Made by a program: the position numbers and the translations under genes
DNA from: Corynebacterium gerontici
GTDB lineage: Bacteria > Actinomycetota > Actinomycetes > Mycobacteriales > Mycobacteriaceae
NCBI RefSeq assembly: GCF_003813985.1
Contig: NZ_CP033897.1
Location: 1,240,001-1,304,000, forward strand
Direction of reading: 5' to 3'
DNA: 64,000 bases
Shown here: one piece after another, positions 51,987 through 61,194 of the stretch
How the letters are laid out: each line of letters starts with the position of its first letter
Numbering within the stretch: the stretch's first letter is position 1
The notes under the pieces: generated by a model
What the model was told of the DNA's origin: nothing
Seen by the model: only the letters and a program-made list of their open reading frames with translations
Database searches by the model: none

Positions 51987-52586
51987 ATGAGAGTTGATGC
52001 GCAACGCCGCCGCAAAAAGATTTTGGCAGCCGGAGTTCGTTTACTCATGCGTCACGGCGACGCCATGACTTTAGAATCCGTGGCCAAGCGTGCGGGCGTC
52101 GGTATCGCGACGGTTTACCGCAATTTTCCCACCCGTGAGGATCTTGTCCGTCACATCATGGCCGATATCGTTGAACAGGCATTAGACGATCTGGAGCATA
52201 TTCTTCAGCATCCCCCACAAAATCTGACCCAGGCGAACGAAGTCATTCAACAATTGGTCAGCCTGATCGATGGCGTTGGACTGAATATTGTGATCCCGAC
52301 CCTGCTCAACCCGGACGAAGCCGCACTCAGTGAAGGATACGCCCAAGCGCGATCACGGTTGCTCGATATGCTTTTGCTGGTCGCATCGCAGCTGAAAGCC
52401 TGCGGTGCGGTGCATCCGAGTATCGAGGCAATTGATTTTTACAACGGCATCGCCCGACTTGTAGATCATCAAGCTCGAAGCGCTCATGGCTCCCTTGGCA
52501 GTAACCATCAAGACTTGCTGAATATTTTTCTTGCCGGGTGCCGGCATGGAGTGAGCACTGGCTCCCCCGAAGGATTCCCTCAGTAG
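51987..52586 (+). CDS. TetR-family transcriptional regulator
   Basis: A 199-residue regulator with an N-terminal TetR helix-turn-helix (ILAAGVRLLMRHGDAMTLESVAKRAG, then VGIATVYRNFPTREDLV, about residues 12-50) and a divergent helical ligand-binding domain. The target is unknown; the adjacent FMN reductase gene 26 bp downstream on the same strand is the obvious candidate, but no operator palindrome was identified. Located just after the metallopeptidase gene. Confidence 0.9.
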   Translation: MRVDAQRRRKKILAAGVRLLMRHGDAMTLESVAKRAGVGIATVYRNFPTREDLVRHIMADIVEQALDDLEHILQHPPQNLTQANEVIQQLVSLIDGVGLNIVIPTLLNPDEAALSEGYAQARSRLLDMLLLVASQLKACGAVHPSIEAIDFYNGIARLVDHQARSAHGSLGSNHQDLLNIFLAGCRHGVSTGSPEGFPQ

Positions 52587-52598
52587 CGGCCACCCGCC

Positions 52599-52604
52599 TA
52601 CACT
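52599..52604 (+). promoter_or_regulatory. Candidate -10 of a leaderless FMN reductase transcript
   Basis: TACACT ends 8 nt before the ATG at 52613, and no ribosome binding site is visible. This spacing is what leaderless corynebacterial transcripts show. A good -35 was not found. Confidence 0.4.
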
Positions 52605-52612
52605 TTGGCTGC

Positions 52613-53179
52613 ATGCGTACCCTGACCATTATTTCTGGCGGCTTGGGAGAGCCCTCGAACTCTCTTACTTTGGGGCACACCATCGCGCGAGCGGCACAGA
52701 AAGCGATCCAAGAATGCGGATCCGAGCTTGAAGTGTCGGAAGTGAATCTCAAAGATTTGGCCTTCGATCTTGCCCATTGCATGACCCACAATGGTGAGTT
52801 CACTCCCGCTCTACAACGTGCGATTCAAACGGTCAAGGATTCCGACGCGATCATTGCGGTCACGCCGGTGTTCAAGGCCAGTTATTCCGGTTTGTTCAAG
52901 ATGTTCTTTGACGCGCTGCAACCCACCGATATCAAGGAAATCCCTACCATCATCGCGGCCAACGCCGGCTCACAGCGCCACGCACTCGTACTGGAATACG
53001 CGGTTCGCCCGCTATTTAGCTATCTCAAAGCAGCAATTGTTCCAACGGCCATTTTGGTCACGCCACAGGACACCACTGAGGAGGCGCTGCCTGCTTTGAA
53101 TAAGCGCATCGCACGGGCCGCCAACGAGCTCGCGATGCTGATGATCCCCGAGTACAAAAAGGGAACGCATCAGATATAA
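52613..53179 (+). CDS. NAD(P)H-dependent FMN reductase, SsuE/MsuE-like
   Basis: A 188-residue flavodoxin-fold protein. It starts MRTLTIISGGLGEPSNS, with the FMN phosphate loop equivalent near residues 8-18, and contains the family segment AVTPVFKASYSGLFKMFFDAL. Relatives supply reduced flavin to two-component luciferase-like monooxygenases; some actinobacterial members (the CE1759 type) are paired with one. No monooxygenase gene is adjacent here, so its partner is unknown. The ATG at 52613 is the family start and may be leaderless. Confidence 0.85.
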   Translation: MRTLTIISGGLGEPSNSLTLGHTIARAAQKAIQECGSELEVSEVNLKDLAFDLAHCMTHNGEFTPALQRAIQTVKDSDAIIAVTPVFKASYSGLFKMFFDALQPTDIKEIPTIIAANAGSQRHALVLEYAVRPLFSYLKAAIVPTAILVTPQDTTEEALPALNKRIARAANELAMLMIPEYKKGTHQI

Positions 53180-53266
53180 CCCTGCCACCCCTCAGGGGTG
53201 TACTGTGGCGTTGTTCTCATTTTCGTTTTGGACACCACTCGGTTGCGTCTCAGAAGGCAGGTCATT

Positions 53267-54643
53267 GTGAATATCAGCGCGCTCGATATGTTCAGTATCG
53301 GTATTGGCCCTTCGTCGTCTCACACCGTTGGGCCTATGCGTGCAGCCATGAAATTCGCACGACGGCACTGCCTTAAACAAGGGGATACAGCAACGGTACA
53401 CATCACGTTGCACGGTTCTTTGGCTGCAACCGGCGTTGGTCACGGCACTGATCGCGCAACACTGCTCGGTCTCGTTGGGTACACCCCCACCACCGTCACA
53501 CCGGATATTGATCCGGCGTTTGGCACTGTGATTCCGCTGCAAGGTGAGGTCAAGGGTCCCAACGCGGTGGTGCAATACAAGTTGCACTTCGATCCTCTGC
53601 CACTCCCCGAGCATCCCAACGCGCTTACCTTTATGCTTTTCGACGCCGACGGTGCGCGTGTAAGCGATCCAGAGGTGTTCTTTTCCATTGGTGGAGGATT
53701 TATCGCAGAGGCGGATACTTTCCACGAGGATGCAACCACCACGCAATCCGCAACCATCCCTTACCCCTTTGGCACCGCCGCGGAATTACTCAACCATTGT
53801 GCTGCGCATGCCTTGAGTATCCCTGAGCTCACCTTGGCCAACGAGGTGGCGATCCATGGATCTGAGGCGGTGGTCTTCCAGCACCTGGATACGGTGTGGG
53901 AAACGATGAAACAATGCGTCAACAATGGCATGCGCTCAGAAGGAATCTTGCCCGGAGGTCTCGATGTGCGCCGACGCGCGCCCGGGCTAAAGGCGCAGCT
54001 TTTGCAACAAGGCAGTCCCCGAACTGACCCTTTATGGGCAATGGAGTGGGTCAATCTCTACGCCTTGGCGGTAAATGAGGAAAATGCCGCAGGCGGCACG
54101 GTGGTCACCGCGCCAACCAACGGAGCCGCTGGGATCGTGCCTGCTGTGATGCATTATCTTCGCGATTTCGGTTCGCGGATGTACGGCAAGAGGCATCGCG
54201 ATTTCTTACTCACTGCCGCCGCTATCGGCATGATTATCAAAGAAAACGCTTCGATTTCCGGTGCCGAGGTTGGGTGCCAAGGTGAGGTGGGGTCCGCCTC
54301 GGCGATGGCTGCCGCAGGCCTGTGCCAGCTACTTGGTGGAACACCTGAACAAGTGGAGCACGCCGCCGAAATCGCGCTCGAGCACAATTTGGGTCTTACC
54401 TGTGACCCAGTAGGAGGTTTGGTGCAAATTCCCTGTATTGAAAGAAACGCCGTTGGCGCGGTGAAATCCATCAATGCTGCGCGTTTATCTATGCGCAACA
54501 TGGGTGGACACCGCGTTTCTCTCGACGACGTAGTGCGCACGATGGCGGCCACCGGCTTCGATATGCACAACAAATACAAAGAGACGTCCACCGGCGGCCT
54601 TGCAGTTCACCTAGGCCTGCCGGTCAGCATTACCGAGTGTTAA
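53267..54643 (+). CDS. sdaA: L-serine dehydratase, iron-sulfur dependent
   Basis: Deaminates L-serine to pyruvate. The 458-residue single-chain enzyme has the N-terminal beta domain motif [18 protein letters not shown]. The alpha domain has [43 protein letters not shown] and [17 protein letters not shown], the last three carrying the cysteines expected to bind the 4Fe-4S cluster. The GTG at 53267 with AAGGCAGG upstream is preferred. Its stop overlaps the hisS stop by 2 bp on the opposite strand. Confidence 0.96.
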   Translation: MNISALDMFSIGIGPSSSHTVGPMRAAMKFARRHCLKQGDTATVHITLHGSLAATGVGHGTDRATLLGLVGYTPTTVTPDIDPAFGTVIPLQGEVKGPNAVVQYKLHFDPLPLPEHPNALTFMLFDADGARVSDPEVFFSIGGGFIAEADTFHEDATTTQSATIPYPFGTAAELLNHCAAHALSIPELTLANEVAIHGSEAVVFQHLDTVWETMKQCVNNGMRSEGILPGGLDVRRRAPGLKAQLLQQGSPRTDPLWAMEWVNLYALAVNEENAAGGTVVTAPTNGAAGIVPAVMHYLRDFGSRMYGKRHRDFLLTAAAIGMIIKENASISGAEVGCQGEVGSASAMAAAGLCQLLGGTPEQVEHAAEIALEHNLGLTCDPVGGLVQIPCIERNAVGAVKSINAARLSMRNMGGHRVSLDDVVRTMAATGFDMHNKYKETSTGGLAVHLGLPVSITEC

Positions 54644-55917
54644 GCCAACGCGGCACGCAAGTGCTGCACAAGCTGCTCGGTGGCAACATGTTGTTGCTCA
54701 TGTGCCCGAAGGTTTTTCACCGCAACCTGAGCATTGGCCAATTCTTCCTCGCCAACTACCAGGGCGAAACGAGCTCCCGCGCGATCGGCGCCCTTCATGG
54801 CTCCCTTGAGTCCTCGATTGCCGAATGAGATATCAGCACGAATCCCTACTGCTCGCAGTTCGGCGATGAGGGGCATGAGCATACGCTTGGCGTCCTCCCC
54901 CATGGCCACGCCGAAGACGTCGACACGGGAGGCGTCGAAAGGCTGCTTACCTTCTGCCTCTAAGGCGAGCATGCAGCGATCGACACCCAAAGCGTAGCCA
55001 ATACCGGAAAGCTCCTGGCCGCCGAGCTGCGCCATCAAACCGTCGTATCGTCCACCGCCACCGATGCCGGATTGTGCGCCCAGACCGTCGTGCACAAACT
55101 CGAAGGTGCTCTTTGTGTAATAGTCCAGGCCACGCACCAGGCGAGGATTCAGTGTGTATTGCACGCCCAAGTCATCCAGAACTCCAGTGACGGTTTCGAA
55201 GTGAGCCTGAGTTTCCGGTGAGAGGTGATCCACCATGAGCGGTGCTTCGGCCGTCATCTCGCGGACTTCGGGGCGCTTGTCGTCAAGGACGCGGAGTGGA
55301 TTGATGCTCGCGCGCTGCTTCGTTTCCTCATCGAGCGGAAGCTTGAACAGGAACTCCTGCAACTTTTCGCGATACGCGGGACGGCAGGTGGCGTCGCCAA
55401 GACTCGTTAACTCGAGGCGATAGCTTTCGAGCCCGATGGAACGCAGGCTGGCGTCGGCAAGCGCAATAACTTCCGCATCGAGGTATGGGTCATCAACGCC
55501 AATGGCTTCCACGCCCACCTGTTGCAGTTGGCGATAGCGCCCAGCCTGCGGGCGCTCGTAGCGGAAAAAGGGCCCGTAGTAGCTCAGTTTGACCGGCAAT
55601 TGACCGCGATCCAGGTGATGCTCAATCACCGCACGCATCACACCAGCGGTGCCCTCGGGACGGAGGGTGACCGAACGATCACCGCGATCAGCAAAGGTGT
55701 ACATTTCCTTACTCACCACATCGGTGGATTCCCCCACGCCACGAGCAAAAAGCGAAGTCTCCTCAAAAACCGGCAGCTCGATGTGCTCGTAACCTGCCAG
55801 ATGAGCCTGGTGAGCAAAGCTGTCACGCACTCCCAAAAATATTGGGGATTGTGGCGGCAGATAGTCTGGGACCCCCTTAGGGGCTGCGATACTTTTGAGT
55901 TTCTTCGCTTGAGTCAC
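54640..55917 (-). CDS. hisS: Histidyl-tRNA synthetase
   Basis: Class II synthetase charging tRNA-His. The 425-residue product has the substrate motifs [23 protein letters not shown], the class II motif 2 [17 protein letters not shown] and [15 protein letters not shown], and the [11 protein letters not shown] and [10 protein letters not shown] signatures. The C-terminal anticodon domain follows. The genes hisS and MBL hydrolase are on the same strand with a 51-bp gap. Confidence 0.98.
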   Translation of the reverse strand: MTQAKKLKSIAAPKGVPDYLPPQSPIFLGVRDSFAHQAHLAGYEHIELPVFEETSLFARGVGESTDVVSKEMYTFADRGDRSVTLRPEGTAGVMRAVIEHHLDRGQLPVKLSYYGPFFRYERPQAGRYRQLQQVGVEAIGVDDPYLDAEVIALADASLRSIGLESYRLELTSLGDATCRPAYREKLQEFLFKLPLDEETKQRASINPLRVLDDKRPEVREMTAEAPLMVDHLSPETQAHFETVTGVLDDLGVQYTLNPRLVRGLDYYTKSTFEFVHDGLGAQSGIGGGGRYDGLMAQLGGQELSGIGYALGVDRCMLALEAEGKQPFDASRVDVFGVAMGEDAKRMLMPLIAELRAVGIRADISFGNRGLKGAMKGADRAGARFALVVGEEELANAQVAVKNLRAHEQQHVATEQLVQHLRAALA

Positions 55918-55968
55918 GAGGCTTATCTTAACGCCTAGAGTTCACTGAGCCTCAGATACGTCGATGCT

Positions 55969-56616
55969 TTATCGCTTTGACTGCAAAAAGGGATTACTCG
56001 CTAGCTCGGCACGGACGGTTGTTGACGGACCATGACCTGGCAAAACTTGGAGGTTGGGTGAGAGAGTCGCCACTTGCTCGCGCAGCGAAACTTCCATGGC
56101 CTCCGGATCGGATTGAGGTAGATCCGTTCTGCCAATTGAACCTTGGAAGAGTACGTCACCGGAAAAGCAGACGGTGGCCCCCACGAAGAGAAGCGAACCC
56201 GGCGAATGCCCCGGCGCGTGGCGGATTGCAAACTTCTCCCCCGCCATCGTGATCGTTTCACCATGTTTCAGGAACTCAAGGTGCTTGGCTTGCGGCATCG
56301 TGGCAGCGCAGAAGAGTACCTGTGATTCTGGCGAGACCCCCTCGCCTGCCTCTAACATGAATGCGTCTGCGCGATGAATCCACACGGGCACGTCCCAGGC
56401 ATTTGCAAGAGACGCGGCGTCACGGGTGTGGTCGATATGTCCGTGAGTCAGCACAACCTGTTCGAGCTCAATGTGGTGCTCTGAAAGGTACTGCTCAATC
56501 GGGCCTTGTGCGTTCATACCGGGATCAATCACAGTGGCTCGCTGCCCGGCGATGAGCACGTAGCAATTGGTTTGGTAGGGGCCTGCGGCGAATCCTAAAA
56601 GTTCCACGCAGGCCAC
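55969..56616 (-). CDS. MBL-fold metal-dependent hydrolase (glyoxalase II-like)
   Basis: A 215-residue metallo-beta-lactamase-fold protein. The metal-binding THGHIDH motif gives His58, His60, Asp62 and His63; later ligands are in APGHSPGSLLF, CFSGDVLFQGSIGRTDL and LPGHGPST. The overall size and GRTD motif resemble glyoxalase II-type hydrolases, but the reaction cannot be set from sequence. It is conserved between rel/cyclophilin and hisS in corynebacteria; tpx lies 15 bp upstream on the same strand. Confidence 0.9.
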   Translation of the reverse strand: MACVELLGFAAGPYQTNCYVLIAGQRATVIDPGMNAQGPIEQYLSEHHIELEQVVLTHGHIDHTRDAASLANAWDVPVWIHRADAFMLEAGEGVSPESQVLFCAATMPQAKHLEFLKHGETITMAGEKFAIRHAPGHSPGSLLFVGATVCFSGDVLFQGSIGRTDLPQSDPEAMEVSLREQVATLSPNLQVLPGHGPSTTVRAELASNPFLQSKR

Positions 56617-56631
56617 TGTAGCTGCTTTTGC

Positions 56632-57132
56632 TTAGCTGGCAAGCGCCGCTTCGGCCGCTTCGTAGTTCGGCTCGGTGGCAATTTCTTCCACGAGTTCAAC
56701 GTGCTTGACGGTGCCGGACTCGTCGGCGACGATCACGGCGCGAGCCATGAGGCCTTTCAGGGGAGAATCTTCAAGCTTCACGCCGAAGTCTTCAGCAAAA
56801 CTCGAGCGGAATGCCGAGGCGGGCACAACATTATTAATGCCCTCAGCTCCGCAGAAGCGAGCGAAGGCAAATGGTAGGTCTTCGGACACGCAGAGCACCA
56901 CAGTGTTGTCGAGCTTGGAGGCACGCTCATTGAATTCACGAACGGAGGTCGCGCACACGCCGGTGTCCACTGAGGGGAAAATGTTTAGCACTAGGCGTTT
57001 GCCCTGGAGTTCTTCGAAATTGACTGCTTCGAGATCAGCGTTGACCAGCTCGAACTGAGGAAGTTGCTCTCCTACCGCAGGTAGGTCACCCGAGGTGTGT
57101 GCTTTATTGCCTTGGAAATGTGTAGTTGCCAT
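56632..57132 (-). CDS. tpx: Thiol peroxidase, atypical 2-Cys peroxiredoxin
   Basis: Reduces peroxides in the cytosol with thioredoxin. The 166-residue product has the peroxidatic Cys60 in [17 protein letters not shown] and the resolving Cys94 in ARFCGAEG, the spacing expected of Tpx. It is divergent from the cyclophilin gene and lies 15 bp from the MBL hydrolase gene. Its position next to hisS and rel is not one I can compare with confidence. Confidence 0.95.
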   Translation of the reverse strand: MATTHFQGNKAHTSGDLPAVGEQLPQFELVNADLEAVNFEELQGKRLVLNIFPSVDTGVCATSVREFNERASKLDNTVVLCVSEDLPFAFARFCGAEGINNVVPASAFRSSFAEDFGVKLEDSPLKGLMARAVIVADESGTVKHVELVEEIATEPNYEAAEAALAS

Positions 57133-57307
57133 GACTTCACCCTAAGCAAGAGTTGTGCGCAGCGCCACTACCTTCTTGCGCCACTGATGCTTGGTGCTTG
57201 GCGGCACCAGACTATGCTAATCAAGAACTGCCCGCGGCTAGATCACCACGAACACATGGCTCGTGCTATCCCGGGATTTTCAAAACCCCTTTGGAACAGG
57301 AGTAAGT

Positions 57308-58144
57308 GTGAGCAACGAGGTTCGTCGCCAGGAGGCGATGCAAAAGCTGGAGAAAGAAGTCACTTCCCGCGAACGTCAGCAAAAGCGTCGCCCCTGGCTG
57401 ATTGGCGGAGGTTCGGCTCTCGCATTGCTGTTGGTGGCGGGGCTGGGTTACGCCGGTGTGCAGCACTTCGGTGAAGACGAAACCACCACGGAGGCAGCAA
57501 GCACCAGTACTGAGACTCCCTCCATTGAACCTTTGGCTCTAGAGCGTTCAGACGCACTTCCGGACACCGTGCAGTGCAATTATCCCGATGCAGGTGATGC
57601 CGCCAAGCCTGTAGACAAGCCTGCTACCAAAGATATCTCCACCAAGGGAACGGTGAAGGTCACGCTGGACACCACCGCTGGAAAGATCCCGCTGGAGTTG
57701 GACCGCTCTGTTTCTCCATGCACCGTGAACGCAATTACGCATCTGGCAAAGTCCGGCTTCTACAACGACACAGTGTGTCATCGCCTGGTTACCCAAGGGT
57801 TGCACATCTTGCAGTGTGGCGACCCCACTGGTCAGGGCACCGGCGGCCCGGGATTCAGCTTCGCCAACGAGTATCCCACCGATGAGGCCAAGGATCAGCA
57901 GCAGCCTGTGAACTATCCTCGCGGCACGATCGCGATGGCAAACTCAGGCGCTGACACAAACGGTTCGCAGTTCTTCTTGAACTACGGCGATTCTCCCTTG
58001 CCACCGAGCTACACCTACTTTGGCAAGATCGGCGATGAAGGCCTGAAAACACTCGACAACGTCGCTGCGCAAGGTGTAGAAGGCGGCGGTTCAGAGGGCG
58101 CTCCCGCCACGGAAGTGAAGATCAACAAAGCGAGCGTGAACTAG
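57308..58144 (+). CDS. Membrane-anchored peptidyl-prolyl cis-trans isomerase, cyclophilin type
   Basis: A 278-residue protein with a charged cytosolic N-terminus (about 1-28), one membrane segment (RRPWLIGGGSALALLLVAGL region, about 28-47), a Ser/Thr/Glu-rich spacer and a cyclophilin domain from about residue 110. The domain has FYNDTVCHRLVTQG, GTIAMANSGADTNGSQFFLNYGD and TYFGKIG. The usual FHR catalytic motif reads CHR here. Start: GTG at 57308 with AGGAG 7 nt upstream. It is conserved beside rel in actinobacteria and is likely a folding factor outside the membrane. Confidence 0.92.
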   Translation: MSNEVRRQEAMQKLEKEVTSRERQQKRRPWLIGGGSALALLLVAGLGYAGVQHFGEDETTTEAASTSTETPSIEPLALERSDALPDTVQCNYPDAGDAAKPVDKPATKDISTKGTVKVTLDTTAGKIPLELDRSVSPCTVNAITHLAKSGFYNDTVCHRLVTQGLHILQCGDPTGQGTGGPGFSFANEYPTDEAKDQQQPVNYPRGTIAMANSGADTNGSQFFLNYGDSPLPPSYTYFGKIGDEGLKTLDNVAAQGVEGGGSEGAPATEVKINKASVN

Positions 58145-58159
58145 CTTTTCGACGTCCCA

Positions 58160-58205
58160 CGCCCTCCATCGCATCCACATGGTGCGTATGGTGGGCGTTG
58201 CTTTT
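58160..58205 (+). terminator. Terminator between cyclophilin gene and rel
   Basis: An imperfect stem of about 14 bp (58160-58173 with 58183-58197; one mismatch, one bulge) is followed on the plus strand by TTGCTTTT. It lies between convergent genes. Confidence 0.7.
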
Positions 58206-60477
58206 AGCCTCCTGCAGTAACGCGATAGACGTCGAAGACCCCTTCAATATTGCGCAGTTGGGCCATCAGCGAACCCAGTTGCTTGGTATCGGATACCGAG
58301 AACGTGAAGCGAACGATTGCCACGTGATCGTCGGCGGTATGCGAATTCATTGCGACCACCACAACTCGCTGCTCATTGATAGCGCGGGTCAGATCCATAA
58401 GCAGCCCGTCACGATCCAATGCCTCGAGTTGCAGCGTGGCGGCGAAGGCCGAACCGTTGCCTTCCTGGATCCACGCGACGTCAATAAGCCTTTCCGGCTC
58501 CTGCTCGAGTTTGCGCGCGTTCGTGCAATCCACTCGATGCACTGATACGCCACCGCCTCGGGTGACAAAACCGAAGATCTCATCACCGGGAACTGGCATA
58601 CAGCACTTGGCCAGCTTTGCCATGACATCGGGGCTGCCCTGCACTAGGATTGCTTGACCATTGGATTTCTGATTCGAGCCGACGAGCTGGCTCATCGGTG
58701 TGCGGGAGACCAATGTATCCACCGCATCCTCGGCATCGCCGAACTGCGCCATGAGGCGGTGAGCGACGTTGGATGCAGAAACATTGCCCGAACCGATCGC
58801 GGTGTACAGCGAATCGATATCGGGATAGTGCAACTCAGTGGCCACATGCTTCATGGTAGAAGCCGTAAAGAGCCGGTGCATCGGCAAACCACCGCGCTGA
58901 ACCTCAGCCGCCAGCGCATCACGCCCGGCTTCGAGGTACTCACCACGGCGCTCCTTAGCAAACCACTGGCGAATCTTTGCCTTGGCTCTGGGTGAGACCA
59001 CGAAGTCGCGCCAATCCTGGCTAGGACCCGCATTCGGATCCTTTGAAGTGAAGATCTCGACGCGGTCTCCGGATTTCAGCTTCGATTCCAATGCAACGAG
59101 CTTGCCGTTGATCTTCGCACCGATACAGCGGTGGCCTACCTCGGTGTGCACCGCGTAGGCGAAATCTACCGGGGTGGCGTCCACGGGAAGGTTAACCACG
59201 TCGCCCTTAGGGGTGAACACAAAGATCTGTTTCGAGGTGAGATCGTAGCGCAAGCTGTCCAGGAACTCGTTTGGATCCGCAGCTTCTTTTTGCCAATCCA
59301 GCAGCTGGCGCATCCACGACATCTGATCAATTTCAGCTTGATCACCTTTAGAGCCCTTTGACTCCTTATACCTCCAGTGGGCAGCGATGCCGTACTCGGA
59401 ATTGAAGTGCATCTCGTGAGTGCGCACTTGCACCTCGATCGGCTTACCACTGTCCCCCATTACGGTGGTGTGCAGCGACTGATACACACCGAATTTGGGT
59501 GAAGAAATATAGTCTTTGAAACGCCCCGGCATAGCTGAATACAGGGCGTGCACCACACCGATCGCCGCGTAACAGTTGTTTACCGAATCCACCAGGATAC
59601 GCAGCCCAACCAGGTCAAAGATTTCGTCGAAGTCTTTTCCTCTGACGATCATCTTTTGATAAATCGACCAGTAATGCTTCGGCCGTCCCATAACCTCGGC
59701 TTCGATGTGGTTTTCGCGCAGTGCCTGCTGCAACTCAGCCGAGACCTCTTTGAGATAGCGATCACGAGAAGGTGCGCGGTCTGCCACCAGACGCACGACT
59801 TCGTCGTACTTCTTGGGGTACAAGATGGCAAATGAGAGATCTTCAAGCTCCCATTTCACACTGGCCATACCCAGACGATGCGCGAGCGGGGCGATCACCT
59901 CAAGCGTTTGGCGAGCTTTCTTCGCCTGCTTTTCCGGTGGCAAGAACCGCATCGTGCGCATGTTGTGCAACCGATCCGCCACCTTGATCACCAGGACACG
60001 GGGATCCTCGCTCATCGCCACGATCATCTTCCTGATCGTTTCAGCCTCGGCTGCCGCGCCGAGGGCGACTTTATCGAGTTTCGTGACGCCGTCGACAAGC
60101 CTGGCAACTTCCTCACCGAAGTCCCGGGTAAGGTCTGCGAGGGAATAGTCCGTGTCCTCAACCGTGTCGTGGAGCAGAGCGGCCACCAGCGTTGTGGTGT
60201 CCATGCCAATTTCCGCAGCGATAGTGGCTACCGCCAGTGGGTGCGTGATGTAGGGATCGCCGGACTTCCGAAATACCCCCTCGTGCAAGCGCTCGGCAGT
60301 GGCATAAGCCCGGTCCAGCAGCGCCGGATCTGCTTTGGGGTGGAACTCGCGGTGAATCGCCATGAGTGGCTCAAGCACCGGATTGATCCTCACCCGAGAG
60401 CCGGTCAAACTACGCGCCAGACGAGCCGACATGCTGCGCATGCTATTCGACTGCCTCTGCGGCTTTTCCTCAGCCAC
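58204..60477 (-). CDS. rel: Bifunctional (p)ppGpp synthetase/hydrolase Rel
   Basis: Makes and degrades the stringent-response alarmone. The 757-residue product has an HD hydrolase domain (LLHDTVEDT, His103-Asp104; TKLDKVALG). A RelA/SpoT synthetase domain follows ([34 protein letters not shown]), then a TGS domain ([32 protein letters not shown]), a zinc-finger/RIS region ([17 protein letters not shown]) and a C-terminal ACT domain. The start is a GTG at 60477. The apt-rel pair is on one strand as in other corynebacteria. Confidence 0.97.
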   Translation of the reverse strand: MAEEKPQRQSNSMRSMSARLARSLTGSRVRINPVLEPLMAIHREFHPKADPALLDRAYATAERLHEGVFRKSGDPYITHPLAVATIAAEIGMDTTTLVAALLHDTVEDTDYSLADLTRDFGEEVARLVDGVTKLDKVALGAAAEAETIRKMIVAMSEDPRVLVIKVADRLHNMRTMRFLPPEKQAKKARQTLEVIAPLAHRLGMASVKWELEDLSFAILYPKKYDEVVRLVADRAPSRDRYLKEVSAELQQALRENHIEAEVMGRPKHYWSIYQKMIVRGKDFDEIFDLVGLRILVDSVNNCYAAIGVVHALYSAMPGRFKDYISSPKFGVYQSLHTTVMGDSGKPIEVQVRTHEMHFNSEYGIAAHWRYKESKGSKGDQAEIDQMSWMRQLLDWQKEAADPNEFLDSLRYDLTSKQIFVFTPKGDVVNLPVDATPVDFAYAVHTEVGHRCIGAKINGKLVALESKLKSGDRVEIFTSKDPNAGPSQDWRDFVVSPRAKAKIRQWFAKERRGEYLEAGRDALAAEVQRGGLPMHRLFTASTMKHVATELHYPDIDSLYTAIGSGNVSASNVAHRLMAQFGDAEDAVDTLVSRTPMSQLVGSNQKSNGQAILVQGSPDVMAKLAKCCMPVPGDEIFGFVTRGGGVSVHRVDCTNARKLEQEPERLIDVAWIQEGNGSAFAATLQLEALDRDGLLMDLTRAINEQRVVVVAMNSHTADDHVAIVRFTFSVSDTKQLGSLMAQLRNIEGVFDVYRVTAGG

Positions 60478-60530
60478 GCCAAGCCCCTTTCTGCTTAGAA
60501 ACGCTTCTCATGAAACCAAAGGAGCTTTCG

Positions 60531-61109
60531 TCAGTCCGCTTCCGATGCTCCGGTGTACTGCTGCTGGTTCACCACAAACAGCGGGATATCACCCAAGCGA
60601 TCACGGCCAGACAAACCTTCGACTTCCAAGACTACGGCGCAACCGACAACCTCACCACCGCATTGCTGAATCAGCTTGATCGCTGCACTCAACGTACCGC
60701 CAGTAGCCAAGACGTCATCCACCACCATGACCTTTTTGCCACGAAGATCCAAGTTTTCCGCAGGAAGTTCAAGTGCCGCCGTGCCGTACTCAAGATCATA
60801 AGACTCCGTATGCACCGGAGGCGGAAGCTTTCCCTTCTTGCGAATCGCCAAGATGCCATTGTTGTTGCAGTACGCTACTGCCGAACCGAGCAAAAAGCCT
60901 CGGGCGTCTAGACCGCCGATCAACTCGGCGTTCAGGCTGCGCCCGACCTTGGCTACGTCGTCGATGATGAGTCTAAACGCCTCAGGGTCTGCCAGTACCG
61001 GGGTGAGATCCTCGAACAACACCCCTTTGACTGGAAAATCTGGCACGAGGCGAGTCTTGGCCTGTAATGCCTCAAGTGAATTGATGTATCGGGGTTGTGG
61101 TGCGTTCAT
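60531..61109 (-). CDS. apt: Adenine phosphoribosyltransferase
   Basis: Salvages adenine to AMP. The 192-residue product has [29 protein letters not shown] and the PRPP loop [17 protein letters not shown], all typical of Apt. It lies 53 bp before rel and 85 bp after the lipoprotein gene. Confidence 0.97.
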   Translation of the reverse strand: MNAPQPRYINSLEALQAKTRLVPDFPVKGVLFEDLTPVLADPEAFRLIIDDVAKVGRSLNAELIGGLDARGFLLGSAVAYCNNNGILAIRKKGKLPPPVHTESYDLEYGTAALELPAENLDLRGKKVMVVDDVLATGGTLSAAIKLIQQCGGEVVGCAVVLEVEGLSGRDRLGDIPLFVVNQQQYTGASEAD

Positions 61110-61194
61110 GAGCGTTCTTCCTCTCGAGATTGAAGAATCTGAGTTATCGAGGATCCCGAAGGAGTCCGTGACCTAGTGATACTTTCCGCAAAAA

